DNA from: Tridacna crocea
Taxonomy: Eukaryota > Mollusca > Bivalvia > Cardiida > Cardiidae
Assembly (NCBI GenBank): GCA_943736015.1
Contig: OX031070.1
Coordinates: 38,804,173 to 38,868,172 of the forward strand
Reading direction: 5' to 3'
Length of the DNA stretch: 64,000 nucleotides
In this document: positions 21,501 through 29,109 of the stretch, one piece after another
Position numbering within the stretch: position 1 is the stretch's first letter
Layout: each line of letters opens with the position of its first letter
Notes under the pieces: generated by a model
The model's database searches: none
The model's input: only the letters and a program-made list of their open reading frames with translations
What the model was told of the DNA's origin: nothing
Translations under genes and position numbers: made by a program

Positions 21501-23763
21501 TTTTGTGTTTCCCCATGTCTTGATTTTAATCCAGTTTGATCAGTGAAGTACAGCGAGATCAGTTTTTGTACAAAACATACAAATCGAATCTAAAATGTGC
21601 TGCTGTTGAGGTTACGGTTAAAGATAGTACCTTCCTAATCGAAACAGACGGAAGCCGCCTTGATGGCCAAATAGCCTTTACGAAAACGTTGATGTTACAC
21701 AATATTTACCGATAAGTCAGTGAGTCTACATCTTCACGAGCCAAGGTTACGATCACTACGTGCATCTTACCTTGGCTGATTGAGCCCGATTTCGAGATTC
21801 CTGCAATACGCTCTCTATTGGACGCTGGTTATTAACCTCCCCCTTTACATCATATTTCTAAAAGCCAATGAAATATCGTTTTACAAACCGTTTACGAATA
21901 CACATGAAGCGATAAGCAGACATCCATGTGGGTTTCCATGTTTACCCGATTCGACAGGTAGCTACCTTGTTCTATTTTTATTAAAGATGAAATGCTACGA
22001 GCAATTTCATTCGTTGCAATTACAGCTGGTTGCATCCAATGAAAAAGCATATGGGGAATGTAAAAATCAAGCTCGATCCGCCAAGGGTAGGGTAGCGTAG
22101 TGAATCGTCAGCCTTGGCTTGCGAAGATGGTGAGTCTACAGCCCCAAACTTTCGATTTAAGACACATAGGCTGCTCAAACAGGCCTTTTAGCCTAGCGAT
22201 AAGTGAGGGGTCGTTGACGTTAAAGATTTTTTTTCAAATGTAGTTTTCTCGAATAGTTATGAATACGACAATTCAAATATTACATTCTCCAAAGTTTAAA
22301 TCAGCATAATTCTAGTCTGATCTGATCAAAACAAATAACAATATCCCGTTGACATGGAGCATGAGTGAGTGAGTGAGTGAAGCCACATTATTTACACCTT
22401 CGCGAGTCAACGTTACGATCACTACATGAATCTTACCTTGGCTGATTGAGCCCAATTTCGAGATTCCTGCGATGCGCCCTCTATTGGATGCTGGTATTAC
22501 CCCCCTTTACATCATATTTCTGAAAGCTAATGAAATATCGTTTCACAAACCGCTTACGAATACAAGTATTCAACATGAAGCGATAAGCAGACATCCACGT
22601 GGGTTTCCATGTTTACCTTCTATTCTATTTTTATCAAAATGAAATGTCATGAGCGATTTCATTCGTTGCAGTTAGAGCTGGCTGCATCCAATGAAAATGC
22701 ATATGGGGGGAATTTAAAAAAAGCAACCTCGATCCGCCAAGGGTAGAGAAGCGTAGTGAATCGTCAGCCTTGGCTTGCGAAAATGCGTTAGTTATTAATT
22801 ATTTCAAATTACTAATCAATATTGTACTATCTTCAGGGCCCTGTTTGAGCCATGAACATTCCTGCAACAATGGTCGCTGCATAGACGATGACTTGGAGTG
22901 TAACGGGTATAATCCTTGCGGAGACTTTTCCGATTGCCATGCCAATGTCGTGGTGGGCGTCATTGTTGGTGTTGTCAGCTCCTTTTCCCTCGTTGTTATC
23001 GTGGCAATAATTTTCATAATTTGGCGACGACGACAACGAGAGGTAAGTGAACTTTACAACAAGTTCTTAATTAACCTTTTTTTTCAAAACCGTAAAGAAG
23101 AAAGTTTTTAAGATGGTGCTTTTTTTAGGAAGCATGTCTTTTTATCGGACTTGTAGATCCAAGATCAGACAGCACAGAACGTGCACAAAATGTGCAGTCT
23201 GATCTTGATATTCAATGTCCGCAAAAGGTCAGGGAGTCGCACTAAGCAGCCTAAGGTTTAATGCATCTGCAAAATTATCGACGAATGTCAGCCCACGCGG
23301 CCCGGACAGGCTGATACATGTACGAGTCAAAACTATTTTCATTAACGCCGTCTCTATAAATAGCACAGTAGCGACTTCCTTTTGAAAAAGAGGATGTTGG
23401 GAATGTACTATTTATAGTAACGGTGTCCGATGCTAAAACTCGGTATTCCGTGATAGACCAGTGGAGTTTCAGAGGCCTATGGTATAAGGCATCACTAAGA
23501 TGTACCAAACTTTTTTCCTAAAAGTATTTCTCAATTGTACTGTTAATGTTTATTTTCAGAGAAGCAGACCATTCATTGTTACGGAAACAAGGTCATATGG
23601 AACTGCCAATTATGGCTATAACCAACAACCACCTGCCTACCCAGGAGGTCCGCAGTACCCACCCCCGGGCCAGCCATACCCAGCCACGGGACAACAGAAC
23701 GGACCCTCTGCACCACCACCTCAGTTACCTCAGACAAACCCTACATCATATCCACAAAATTAG
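15497..23763 (+). CDS. CUB-LDLa type I membrane protein, gene 2 (complete, six exons)
   Basis: Six exons (15497-15563, 17613-17773, 19698-19776, 21183-21326, 22837-23042, 23560-23763) total 861 nt, giving 286 residues with compatible phases at every junction. Residues 1 to about 19 are a signal peptide (GIVILLICFDVGS). About 24-150 form one CUB domain (KKC, TDCYFSI, SC, LNVYDGP, QCGY, LYFVSDGS, GFDMVI). 151-184 are an LDLa module with six Cys. About 188-213 are a membrane helix ending W-RRRQRE. 220-286 are a cytoplasmic tail with PPAY and PYPATGQQ-type repeats. The start has a good context (aacaaaATGg). CUB and LDLa modules are extracellular binding domains, so a surface receptor or adhesion role is likely; PPxY suggests, by inference, ubiquitin-ligase-driven turnover. 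Only one CUB and one LDLa make it small compared with most CUB/LDLa proteins. Gene 1 lies 12.5 kb upstream on the same strand. Confidence 0.9.
15802..16037 (-). mobile_element. TH1 element
   Basis: Intact core; right end gggaaagggttgac. It lies in intron 1 of gene 2. Confidence 0.87.
16080..16210. repeat. Dispersed repeat with gccgaaacgtttcgct
   Basis: ctgacctgagccgaaacgtt..cgctagcagtcaattttctg matches 24715-24800. Relatives with tatcgac/gcctgcgca motifs lie near 17150, 36360 and 38420. Confidence 0.55.
16428..16656 (+). mobile_element. TH1 element
   Basis: TTAA at both ends and a perfect core. One of the least diverged copies. Gene 2 intron 1. Confidence 0.92.
17238..17337 (-). mobile_element. 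TH1 element, right half
   Basis: Begins inside the core (ggctggttaccagc) and ends in TTAA, which it shares with the following copy. Confidence 0.85.
17334..17561 (-). mobile_element. TH1 element
   Basis: Full-length, TTAA ends and perfect core; abuts the previous copy through one TTAA. Ends about 50 bp before exon 2 of gene 2. Confidence 0.92.
17613..17773 (+). CDS. Gene 2 exon 2: CUB domain, first part
   Basis: The acceptor is ttatcattcag and the donor is GTAAAG at 17774. Translation runs YYMDKKCDTTLYFSTYSLHQ then IRLKFTSRSSYQPNTDCYFS and ISTAFPDRLMLYFK. The Cys pair and alternating beta-strand hydrophobics fit the first half of a CUB fold. A TH1 element ends about 50 bp upstream in the intron. 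Confidence 0.88.
17786..18080 (+). mobile_element. Family V element, left part
   Basis: tttcatgcattccggtagga and tatcgagaaatagcggtg, then tgacgtcatt, ctatgcggagggggtacgcc and agcatgaaataaatagaata. It begins 13 bp after exon 2 and lacks the right hairpin present at 32940-33060. Confidence 0.7.
18290..18982. mobile_element. Long-TIR element (family L), copy 1, rearranged
   Basis: The hairpin gtggcaggggacttggaaac occurs twice (18310 and 18501), with SINE-like pieces between. The right end cacgagaaatttcgatgcag and tataa matches 30930-30950. Confidence 0.65.
19034..19180. mobile_element. TH2 element
   Basis: ttaacccttaggctgcc, then a palindrome of 36-bp arms centred near 19102 (gatcaagatcagactgcac / gtgcagtctgatcttgatc). 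The right end is unclear. Confidence 0.8.
19195..19240 (+). repeat. (TTA)n microsatellite
   Basis: attattattac-type units over about 40 bp. Confidence 0.7.
19265..19618 (-). repeat. tRNA-derived SINE
   Basis: The minus-strand head has a B box (gggttcgacctt) and an A-box-like tggtaaagttaggg near 19600; core tttcaacattatttcagtca, then tatcacgg. It ends about 80 bp before gene 2 exon 3. Confidence 0.72.
19698..19776 (+). CDS. Gene 2 exon 3: CUB domain, middle
   Basis: The acceptor is ttgtttacag and the donor is GTATGT at 19777. It encodes SVRTVSCTHAYLNVYDGPMG then STRTIP, leaving one base of a Gly codon. LNVYDGP is the CUB hallmark LxVYDG. Confidence 0.9.
20300..20862. other. Intron 3 of gene 2, no gene seen
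   Basis: A SINE-core fragment (gtgtgtaacgccgtatcagc) lies near 20322; otherwise nothing recognised. Confidence 0.4.
20863..20968. repeat. Long hairpin
   Basis: Arms of about 50 bp (ctttcggc.gtacaaccg.cttcttct..gtgatcctgtgataca) meet at atgcctgcaggcat with few mismatches. Probably a small hairpin transposon. Confidence 0.8.
21183..21326 (+). CDS. Gene 2 exon 4: CUB domain, last part
   Basis: The acceptor is gtttttatttag and the donor is GTAAGT at 21327. It encodes GLDKQCGYHTSTSAVYTTTG then SSMTLYFVSDGSRFVDTGFD and MVITSYHT, ending one base into a codon. CGY, LxLYFVSDGS and GFD match the CUB C-terminal half. Confidence 0.9.
21731..22129. mobile_element. TIR MITE (MULE-like), copy 1
   Basis: TIRs cttcacgagccaagg..acgatcactacg and, inverted, cttcgcaagccaaggctgac. 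Flanked by an 11-bp direct repeat (gtgagtctaca) at 21720 and 22130, the target-duplication length of Mutator-like elements. Confidence 0.78.
22362..22380 (+). repeat. (GAGT)n microsatellite
   Basis: Four to five gagt units between the two MITE copies. Confidence 0.75.
22396..22783. mobile_element. TIR MITE (MULE-like), copy 2
   Basis: Same orientation and nearly the same length as 21731-22129. It ends 53 bp before exon 5 of gene 2. Confidence 0.78.
22837..23042 (+). CDS. Gene 2 exon 5: LDLa domain and transmembrane helix
   Basis: The acceptor is atcttcag and the donor is GTAAGT at 23043. It encodes GPCLSHEHSCNNGRCIDDDL then ECNGYNPCGDFSDC, the helix from VVVGVIVGVV to IIFIIW, and RRRQRE. 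It aligns codon for codon with 747-949 of gene 1 apart from one extra codon. Confidence 0.92.
23140..23262. mobile_element. TH2 element, diverged
   Basis: gatccaagatcagacagcac and gtgcagtctgatcttgatat, then agggagtcgcactaagcagc. It lies in the last intron of gene 2. Confidence 0.65.
23348..23432. repeat. Intronic hairpin, gene 2 copy
   Basis: ctataaatagcaca and tgtactatttatag arms; paralogous to 2557-2632. Confidence 0.6.
23560..23763 (+). CDS. Gene 2 exon 6: cytoplasmic tail and stop
   Basis: The acceptor is gtttattttcag. It encodes RSRPFIVTETRSYGTANYGY then a Pro/Gln-rich tail ending TSYPQN. The PPAY motif is kept, the second PPxY of gene 1 is PPQL here, and there are fewer QQYP repeats. 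A TH1 element starts 34 bp after the stop. Confidence 0.9.
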   Translation, partial: RSRPFIVTETRSYGTANYGYNQQPPAYPGGPQYPPPGQPYPATGQQNGPSAPPPQLPQTNPTSYPQN

Positions 23764-23796
23764 TACTTGTAACAGCTGAATCTTAAAGCTAGTTAT

Positions 23797-24024
23797 TTAA
23801 CTCTTTCCCAAACAAGCCCTGGTTTTAACTTGTCTGCAGTACAAGTCTTTGGAAAGCACTGTGGGAAAAGGAGAAATTGCTCGTAATGAGCAACTTCTCC
23901 TTTTCCCACAGTGTTTTCTAGCCTGTTGGAAAACTTTCTGCCACTTTCATCAAATTCAAAATTGTCATCTGCAAACACATTGAGTTTGGGACAGTCTAAA
24001 ATTTGTCATTTGGGAAAGGGTTAA
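23797..24024 (+). mobile_element. TH1 element, TTGCTCG core variant
   Basis: TTAA ends; core aaaggagaaattgctcg and its near mirror, not the TGCTGG core. It starts 34 bp after the gene 2 stop. Confidence 0.87.
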
Positions 24025-24518
24025 TTGCCCTAACATAATTATGTGGAAGACTTTGATATCCAGTTAGGGCGTGCACGTATTCTGCATGTCATCGTACCGT
24101 ATTTGGAAATGCAATTCATAGTGCGTCTACAGATTTTGTTTTTTTCCTGTCGTGTGTGTCATTTTACTCGACGCATGCATGTTAGCATAATTTAATATCA
24201 GTTGTTTTCATGAACATTGGAGAGTTCTGATTGGCTCTTTTTTTTTCATAGCTCCATAAAAAAAAATCACCTTATGCCGGAACTACTTTTGCTGTAGATT
24301 ACTTTTGCGGGTCCAGCACACTGCTTTGCTCATTTACTTTCATTCTATTGGTTAATTTTCAGTATTGGGGATCTGAAAACTGCTTCCCTATTGTATTCTT
24401 GTGCCTTACAAATATGAGTACAAGGGGCTTTAGAAACTCCAATGTTAGATTTAAATCTTAAAAAGATAAATGCAGTTTCAATTCTGTTCAAGTGTATATG
24501 ATGTCTGTAATATCAAAT

Positions 24519-24647
24519 TATAAGGAATGAAGAGAATTTTATTTTTTTCATGGAGGTATCAAAAAAAAAACAAACCTAATCACAGTGTGATTAGGATGTT
24601 TTTTTTTCATACCTCCATGAAAAAAATAGAATTCTCTTCAATCCTTA
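24519..24647. mobile_element. Hairpin element (aaggaatgaagag family), copy 1
   Basis: Arms of about 60 bp meet at aatcacagtgtgatt. Its upstream flank (24290-24510) is also shared in part with 30990-31490. Confidence 0.75.
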
Positions 24648-24679
24648 ACACCACAAGTACAGGCTTACAACAAATAAGC

Positions 24680-24835
24680 CGTGCTCTGAAAAGGGGGCTT
24701 CGTGCATCTGCGAAATGTATCGACTTAGGTCAGCCTGCGCAGTCCACGAATACTGACCTGGGCCGAAACGTTTCGCTATTGGCCATTTTATGTGTGCCAA
24801 AGGACCTGTCTGTCTCATGATTAACTTATTTCGTA
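24680..24835. repeat. Dispersed repeat with gccgaaacgtttcgct, copy 2
   Basis: gtatcgacttaggtcagcct and gggccgaaacgtttcgct as at 16080-16210. Confidence 0.55.
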
Positions 24836-25014
24836 TTTACTTTGAATCAAACTCGTGACCTAAAATGCCGAGCCTTGCGTCACATGATTTTAGTCAACTC
24901 GTTTGATAAAAATGATAATACATAAACAATTATGTAAGATTTTGAATAGCCTTTTAACATGCATTCAAGAGTATTCCATAACTAAAGCGGGCTATTATCG
25001 TCCCTCGTTCTTGT

Positions 25015-25242
25015 TTAACCCTTTCCTCCATATATACTCATTTTAACACAGTGAAGGAAACCGCTTTAGGAAAACATTGTGGAAAAAGGTGAAATTGCTC
25101 GAATGAGCAATTTCACCTTTTTCCACAATGTTTTCTATGGAATCTGTATCGTAAAATCCCTTAATAGCCACATTTAAGTTGTTGTCTGCAGTTTCTTTGA
25201 ATTTGGGACGGTCTCAAAATGGTATATTAGGGGATGGGTTAA
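25015..25242 (+). mobile_element. TH1 element, TTGCTCG core variant
   Basis: TTAA ends; core aaaaggtgaaattgctcg paired perfectly with its mirror. The outer arms also differ from the main type (cctccatatatactc). Confidence 0.87.
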
Positions 25243-25344
25243 AAGGGGAAAAAGTATCATGTGAAAAAACACGTGGTATCCTCTTCCGTTTCATTCATTT
25301 TCACTATGTGCAAACGAAACAATTAATACAATTATTTGTGTTAC

Positions 25345-25490
25345 GCTAAACCTTTTCCATATAACAAAATTTTAGACATGTAAAACTGAAAACATTTGTA
25401 GATTACAAATGACATGCGTCTCAAACGCCTAAATTTGCCTTTAACAAAGGAGAAAACATTTTGGGAAAAGGAGAAAATGCTGGCTACCCC
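25345..25490 (-). mobile_element. TH1 element, left part
   Basis: aacaaaattttagacatgta, then the first palindrome arm up to gctggctacc; then truncated. Confidence 0.7.
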
Positions 25491-25679
25491 CAGATGCTGA
25501 TTTGCGTCATGAAACAGCGTAATTTTGAAAATACTAAAGTACAAGAGGTTTGTTTTTATTTTTTTCTTTTTATGGAAAAAATATATATATAAAAAAGTTT
25601 CCTTTTACCCCACTGTCCTCACATATATTGATGTTTTCATCTTCATCATAATTCAATCGATATTTCAATTTTACAAGGA

Positions 25680-25860
25680 GTTTAAAAACATTATGGTAAA
25701 AGGAGAAAATGCTAGTAACCAGCATTTTCTCCTTTTCCCACAAGGTTTTCTAGGTTATCACAACAAAATCCATCATTTTAGTCACGTTTAAATTGTTGTC
25801 TGCAACTGCTTACAGTTTGGACAAGTCTACAATTATTTTACTCATGTGAGAAAGTTGATT
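25680..25860 (+). mobile_element. TH1 element, 5'-truncated
   Basis: Core gctagtaaccagc and distal arm attgttgtctgcaac; the left end is missing. Confidence 0.75.
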
Positions 25861-25965
25861 GTAGCAAATTTCTACCAGGATGCACAATGTCTATTGAGCA
25901 TTGAAAGGGGGCATGAAAGGAAGTCACGAACGATCTCGATAACGTCACATTTTTTTCATTATAGA

Positions 25966-27000
25966 TCTACTGCAAAAAAATTCTCGTGATCTGATTGGAT
26001 AATATGCCCCGAACATATCTATATCATGTACACTGGTAAAACCAACGTAAAAGCAATTTTTTTTTTACTTAAAATAATTATGGCTTTTTCTTTCTTTGGA
26101 TTTGTAAATCCTGCTTCCAGAACTTATTTTTAATGCCTATGTTTAAATAAGTAACTGCATGTTCTGTTATTGATAGCATCCAATATCTATTGATATGTGA
26201 TGGTCATGGAGGAGGTCAATTGTTTGTGAAAAAAATCCTCCTCGTTCCCCCAGTGAAACACTCCACACCAATCCAGCTTATTTTTCAGCTTATTTTCCTG
26301 TTCTGTTTTTCTTTCCCACGGTTTTTTTTTCAATAGCAATCAAAATACGTTATGATTTTTATTACGTTGTCATCCTGTGACTGTGTACCTGAAATTTTGG
26401 AGAAGAACAATATAAGCTTAGCTTTCGTTCTGATCCATTTCGTCTGTTATTGTTTGTTATTTTGTTGATTTGTCTTTAGATCTTTGTAATTACGTGTAAT
26501 TGATGAATAAAATATGTTTAAACTAAAGCAGTTTCCCATATCCGTACTCCCGTATACATGACTACACTATCAACAGAGCAATCAAAATGGCGGCGTCGAT
26601 CAAGATTAACATCAAGTTTATGCGCCAAGCTGCACGTATAAGGACGTTTTACCAAAGCGTCAGTGACGTCAGTTTCCAGTGACGTTAGTCGTTACTGAAT
26701 TGCGGTACTCGAAATTTTACTTTGTCAGAGTACACAAGTTTTGAAACTTGTTCACGGCTGCTTTGAATCATGTCGTCCCGAACCTTTCGTCTTCGACTCG
26801 GGGCAACATGATTCACCACAGCCGCGAACAAGTTTCCAAGTTTCCAATTCCCCCGCCACCCGACCTTATAAGGAGATTTGGAAACTTATTCACGGCTGCG
26901 GTGAATCATGTCACTCCGAGCCTATCGATTTCTGCTCGGGGCGACATGATTCATCCAACTGTGAAAAGTTTCCAAGTCCCTTGCCACCTGACCGTATAAC
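25966..27000. mobile_element. Long-TIR element (family L), copy 2, rearranged
   Basis: Left end tctactgcaaaaaaattctc with gataatatgccccgaacata. The central hairpin (cttgttcacggctg..gaatcatgtc) occurs twice at 26740-26990. About 500 bp of unrelated sequence lies between. Confidence 0.65.
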
Positions 27001-27284
27001 TGATACTGTGCTGGAGGTTAGAAAGGAAGTCATAAGCACTTTTGGTGACGTCATATTTTATTGTCTGCGCTGGGAATGAAACATGTTTTCAGAAAAGTCA
27101 GAACAAAACTATATTTTACCAAACTCAAGTAAACTCGTTCACAATTTATTTCATAACTTAACAAAATATGATGCTAAAAAGTATCTTTTATTAAAATGAG
27201 AAAACGTGGAGTGCATAATAAAAAAAAAAAAACAATAACAAAATTTCTTTTTTTCTTTTTCTTTTTTCGTTTCTGTACATAATA

Positions 27285-27545
27285 AAACGTGGTACATAAG
27301 AAAACGTGGTATATAAGGAAACGTAAAGTAATCTTGAAGAAAACGTAGTGCAGTCAAAAGAGAGAGAGAGAGAGAGAAAACCTGGTGCAGTCATGAAGAA
27401 AATGTGGCGCAATCATGAAGAAAACATGGTACAAATATTAAGAAAACGTGGCTGAATCATGAAGAAAACGTGGCTGAATCATGTAGAAAACGTGGCTGAA
27501 TCATGAAGAAAACGTGGCGGAATCATGAAGAAAAGATGGTGTGCA
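27285..27545 (+). repeat. Minisatellite of about 21-24 bp
   Basis: Units of gaagaaaacgtggctgaatc/at repeated about ten times, with an (AG)n tract at 27357-27378. Confidence 0.85.
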
Positions 27546-27556
27546 CAATGTCTCAT

Positions 27557-27686
27557 CAACCCTTTCCAAAATGACAAATTTTGGACTCTTCAAAACTCAA
27601 AGTGTTTGCAGATGACAATTTTGAATTTGATAAGAATGGCAGAAAGTTTTCCGAAAGGCTAGAAAACACAGTGAGAAAGTTATAGA
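27557..27686 (-). mobile_element. TH1 element, variant, truncated
   Basis: caaccctttccaaaatgaca start and gatgacaattttgaatttga as in the 23797 variant, cut before the hairpin. Confidence 0.65.
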
Positions 27687-27689
27687 GGA

Positions 27690-28145
27690 TATTTGTTTTT
27701 ATCGGTGAAAGATCGAAATTTATTTCATCGAGTGAACACCATCGGTAATATTTTTACGAGTGGTGCAGCCACGGGTGAAAATATTACCGATGGTGTTCAT
27801 GAGATGAAATAAATTTCGATCTTCCTCCTAAACAAACAAATATTCTATTCATTTCATGTTTTTAACCCTTTCTGGAAGAAGCTTTATCAAAATCAAGTAC
27901 AGTTCTTTTCCGTTATTCCCCGCGGCGTACCCCTCCCGCATAGCAACGCATTGCAATATTACGTCAAGCGCGAGAAATGTAAGGTATATGACGTCATACT
28001 TGCCATCTGGTTGTTAGGCATGCGCAATTAACCTAGGCAACAAGAACGTGGAAATCGGTATTTTCACTGGTTGTACCAGTGTAAGATCGAAAATATTTTC
28101 ACTGCTATTTCTCGATATCCTACCGGAAAGCATGAAATAAAATAC
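27690..28145 (-). mobile_element. Family V element
   Basis: Hairpin (gaacaccatcggtaatattt..acgagtg) at 27700-27830, then the body in reverse orientation ending ctcgatatcctaccggaaag and catgaaataaa. Confidence 0.78.
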
Positions 28146-28208
28146 AATATTTCTTTTCAAGCACTGTTTTGTTGAATACATATTTGTTCATTATAATACA
28201 GTCACTTC

Positions 28209-28424
28209 TTAACTCTTTATAAACAACTCCCGGCTTTTCAAGATTCTGTGAAAGAAGTCGTATGAAAACATTGTGGGAAAAGGAGAAAATGCTGGTAAAC
28301 AGCATTTTCTCCTTTTTCCAAAACGTTTTATATTCTTCCCAAAACAAATTTCAAATCTGTCGTCTGCCAGTGTTTTCAATTTGGAAAAGTCTATATAAAA
28401 TTTCGTCGTCTGGTAAACTATTAA
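28209..28424 (+). mobile_element. TH1 element
   Basis: TTAA ends; core gctggtaaacagc. Confidence 0.87.
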
Positions 28425-28449
28425 ATCAGCAAAATCCGTACTCGCAGTT

Positions 28450-28678
28450 CTAACCCTTCACAACACGACAAAATTTTAGACTGGTCCAAATTGAAAGCAT
28501 TTGCAGACGACAAAATAAATGTGACTGTAAAATTGAAATTTGTTCTGGGAAGGGTAGAAACCACTGTGGGAAAAGGAGAAAATGCTGGTTACCAGCATTT
28601 TCTCCTTTTCCCATAGTGTTTTCAAAAGGCTTCTTTCTCAGGGGCGTCAAAAGTAGGGATTGTGTGGTAATGGGTTAA
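28450..28678 (-). mobile_element. TH1 element
   Basis: Perfect core, TTAA at the right end. It lies 103 bp beyond the stop of lectin gene A. Confidence 0.9.
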
Positions 28679-28703
28679 TAGTTGAACCATATCACACGGG
28701 TGT

Positions 28704-28743
28704 CTTTCAGCTATCTCTCGGAGTAAGTGGGCGCCAAATGCCT
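28704..28743 (-). other. Partial duplicate of the lectin gene A last exon
   Basis: tttcagctatctctcggagt and the 20 bases after it repeat 28811-28850 (the codons around CERQLK) with about 8 differences in 40, just past the stop codon. Confidence 0.5.
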
Positions 28744-28780
28744 ACAGCTGTCTAAAACAGCAAAATCAGTTTTAGCTGTT

Positions 28781-28998
28781 TCAATAACCTAACTTTATCT
28801 CACAGATATATTTCAGCTGTCTCTCGCAGTCAGTAGGCACCAAGTGCCACCGGTCGCCGATTCTTGAACAGTTATGGCCGATGACCGGGTTAGCTAAATA
28901 CTCACTAGACCGGTGATCAAAGACCCCTGATGGAAGTTTATCTCCATCGGATGTTTCCCATTTCATGACTGCGAGTCTTAGCGCATCAGCCCAATAAC
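28781..28998 (-). CDS. Lectin gene A exon 5: C-terminal half of the C-type lectin domain
   Basis: The acceptor is atctattttgcag. It encodes GYWADALRLAVMKWETSDGD ... GHNCSRIGDRWHLVPTDCER then QLKYICEIKLGY and TGA. The last two disulphide Cys pairs and YICE end the fold. A TH1 element starts 103 bp beyond the stop. Confidence 0.9.
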
Positions 28999-29075
28999 CT
29001 GCAAAATAGATTATTTTATCAAATGCATGAAGTTTTTCTCTGTTGTTTTTTTTGTACATGAATATAGAAGCAAAC

Positions 29076-29109
<34 letters not shown>

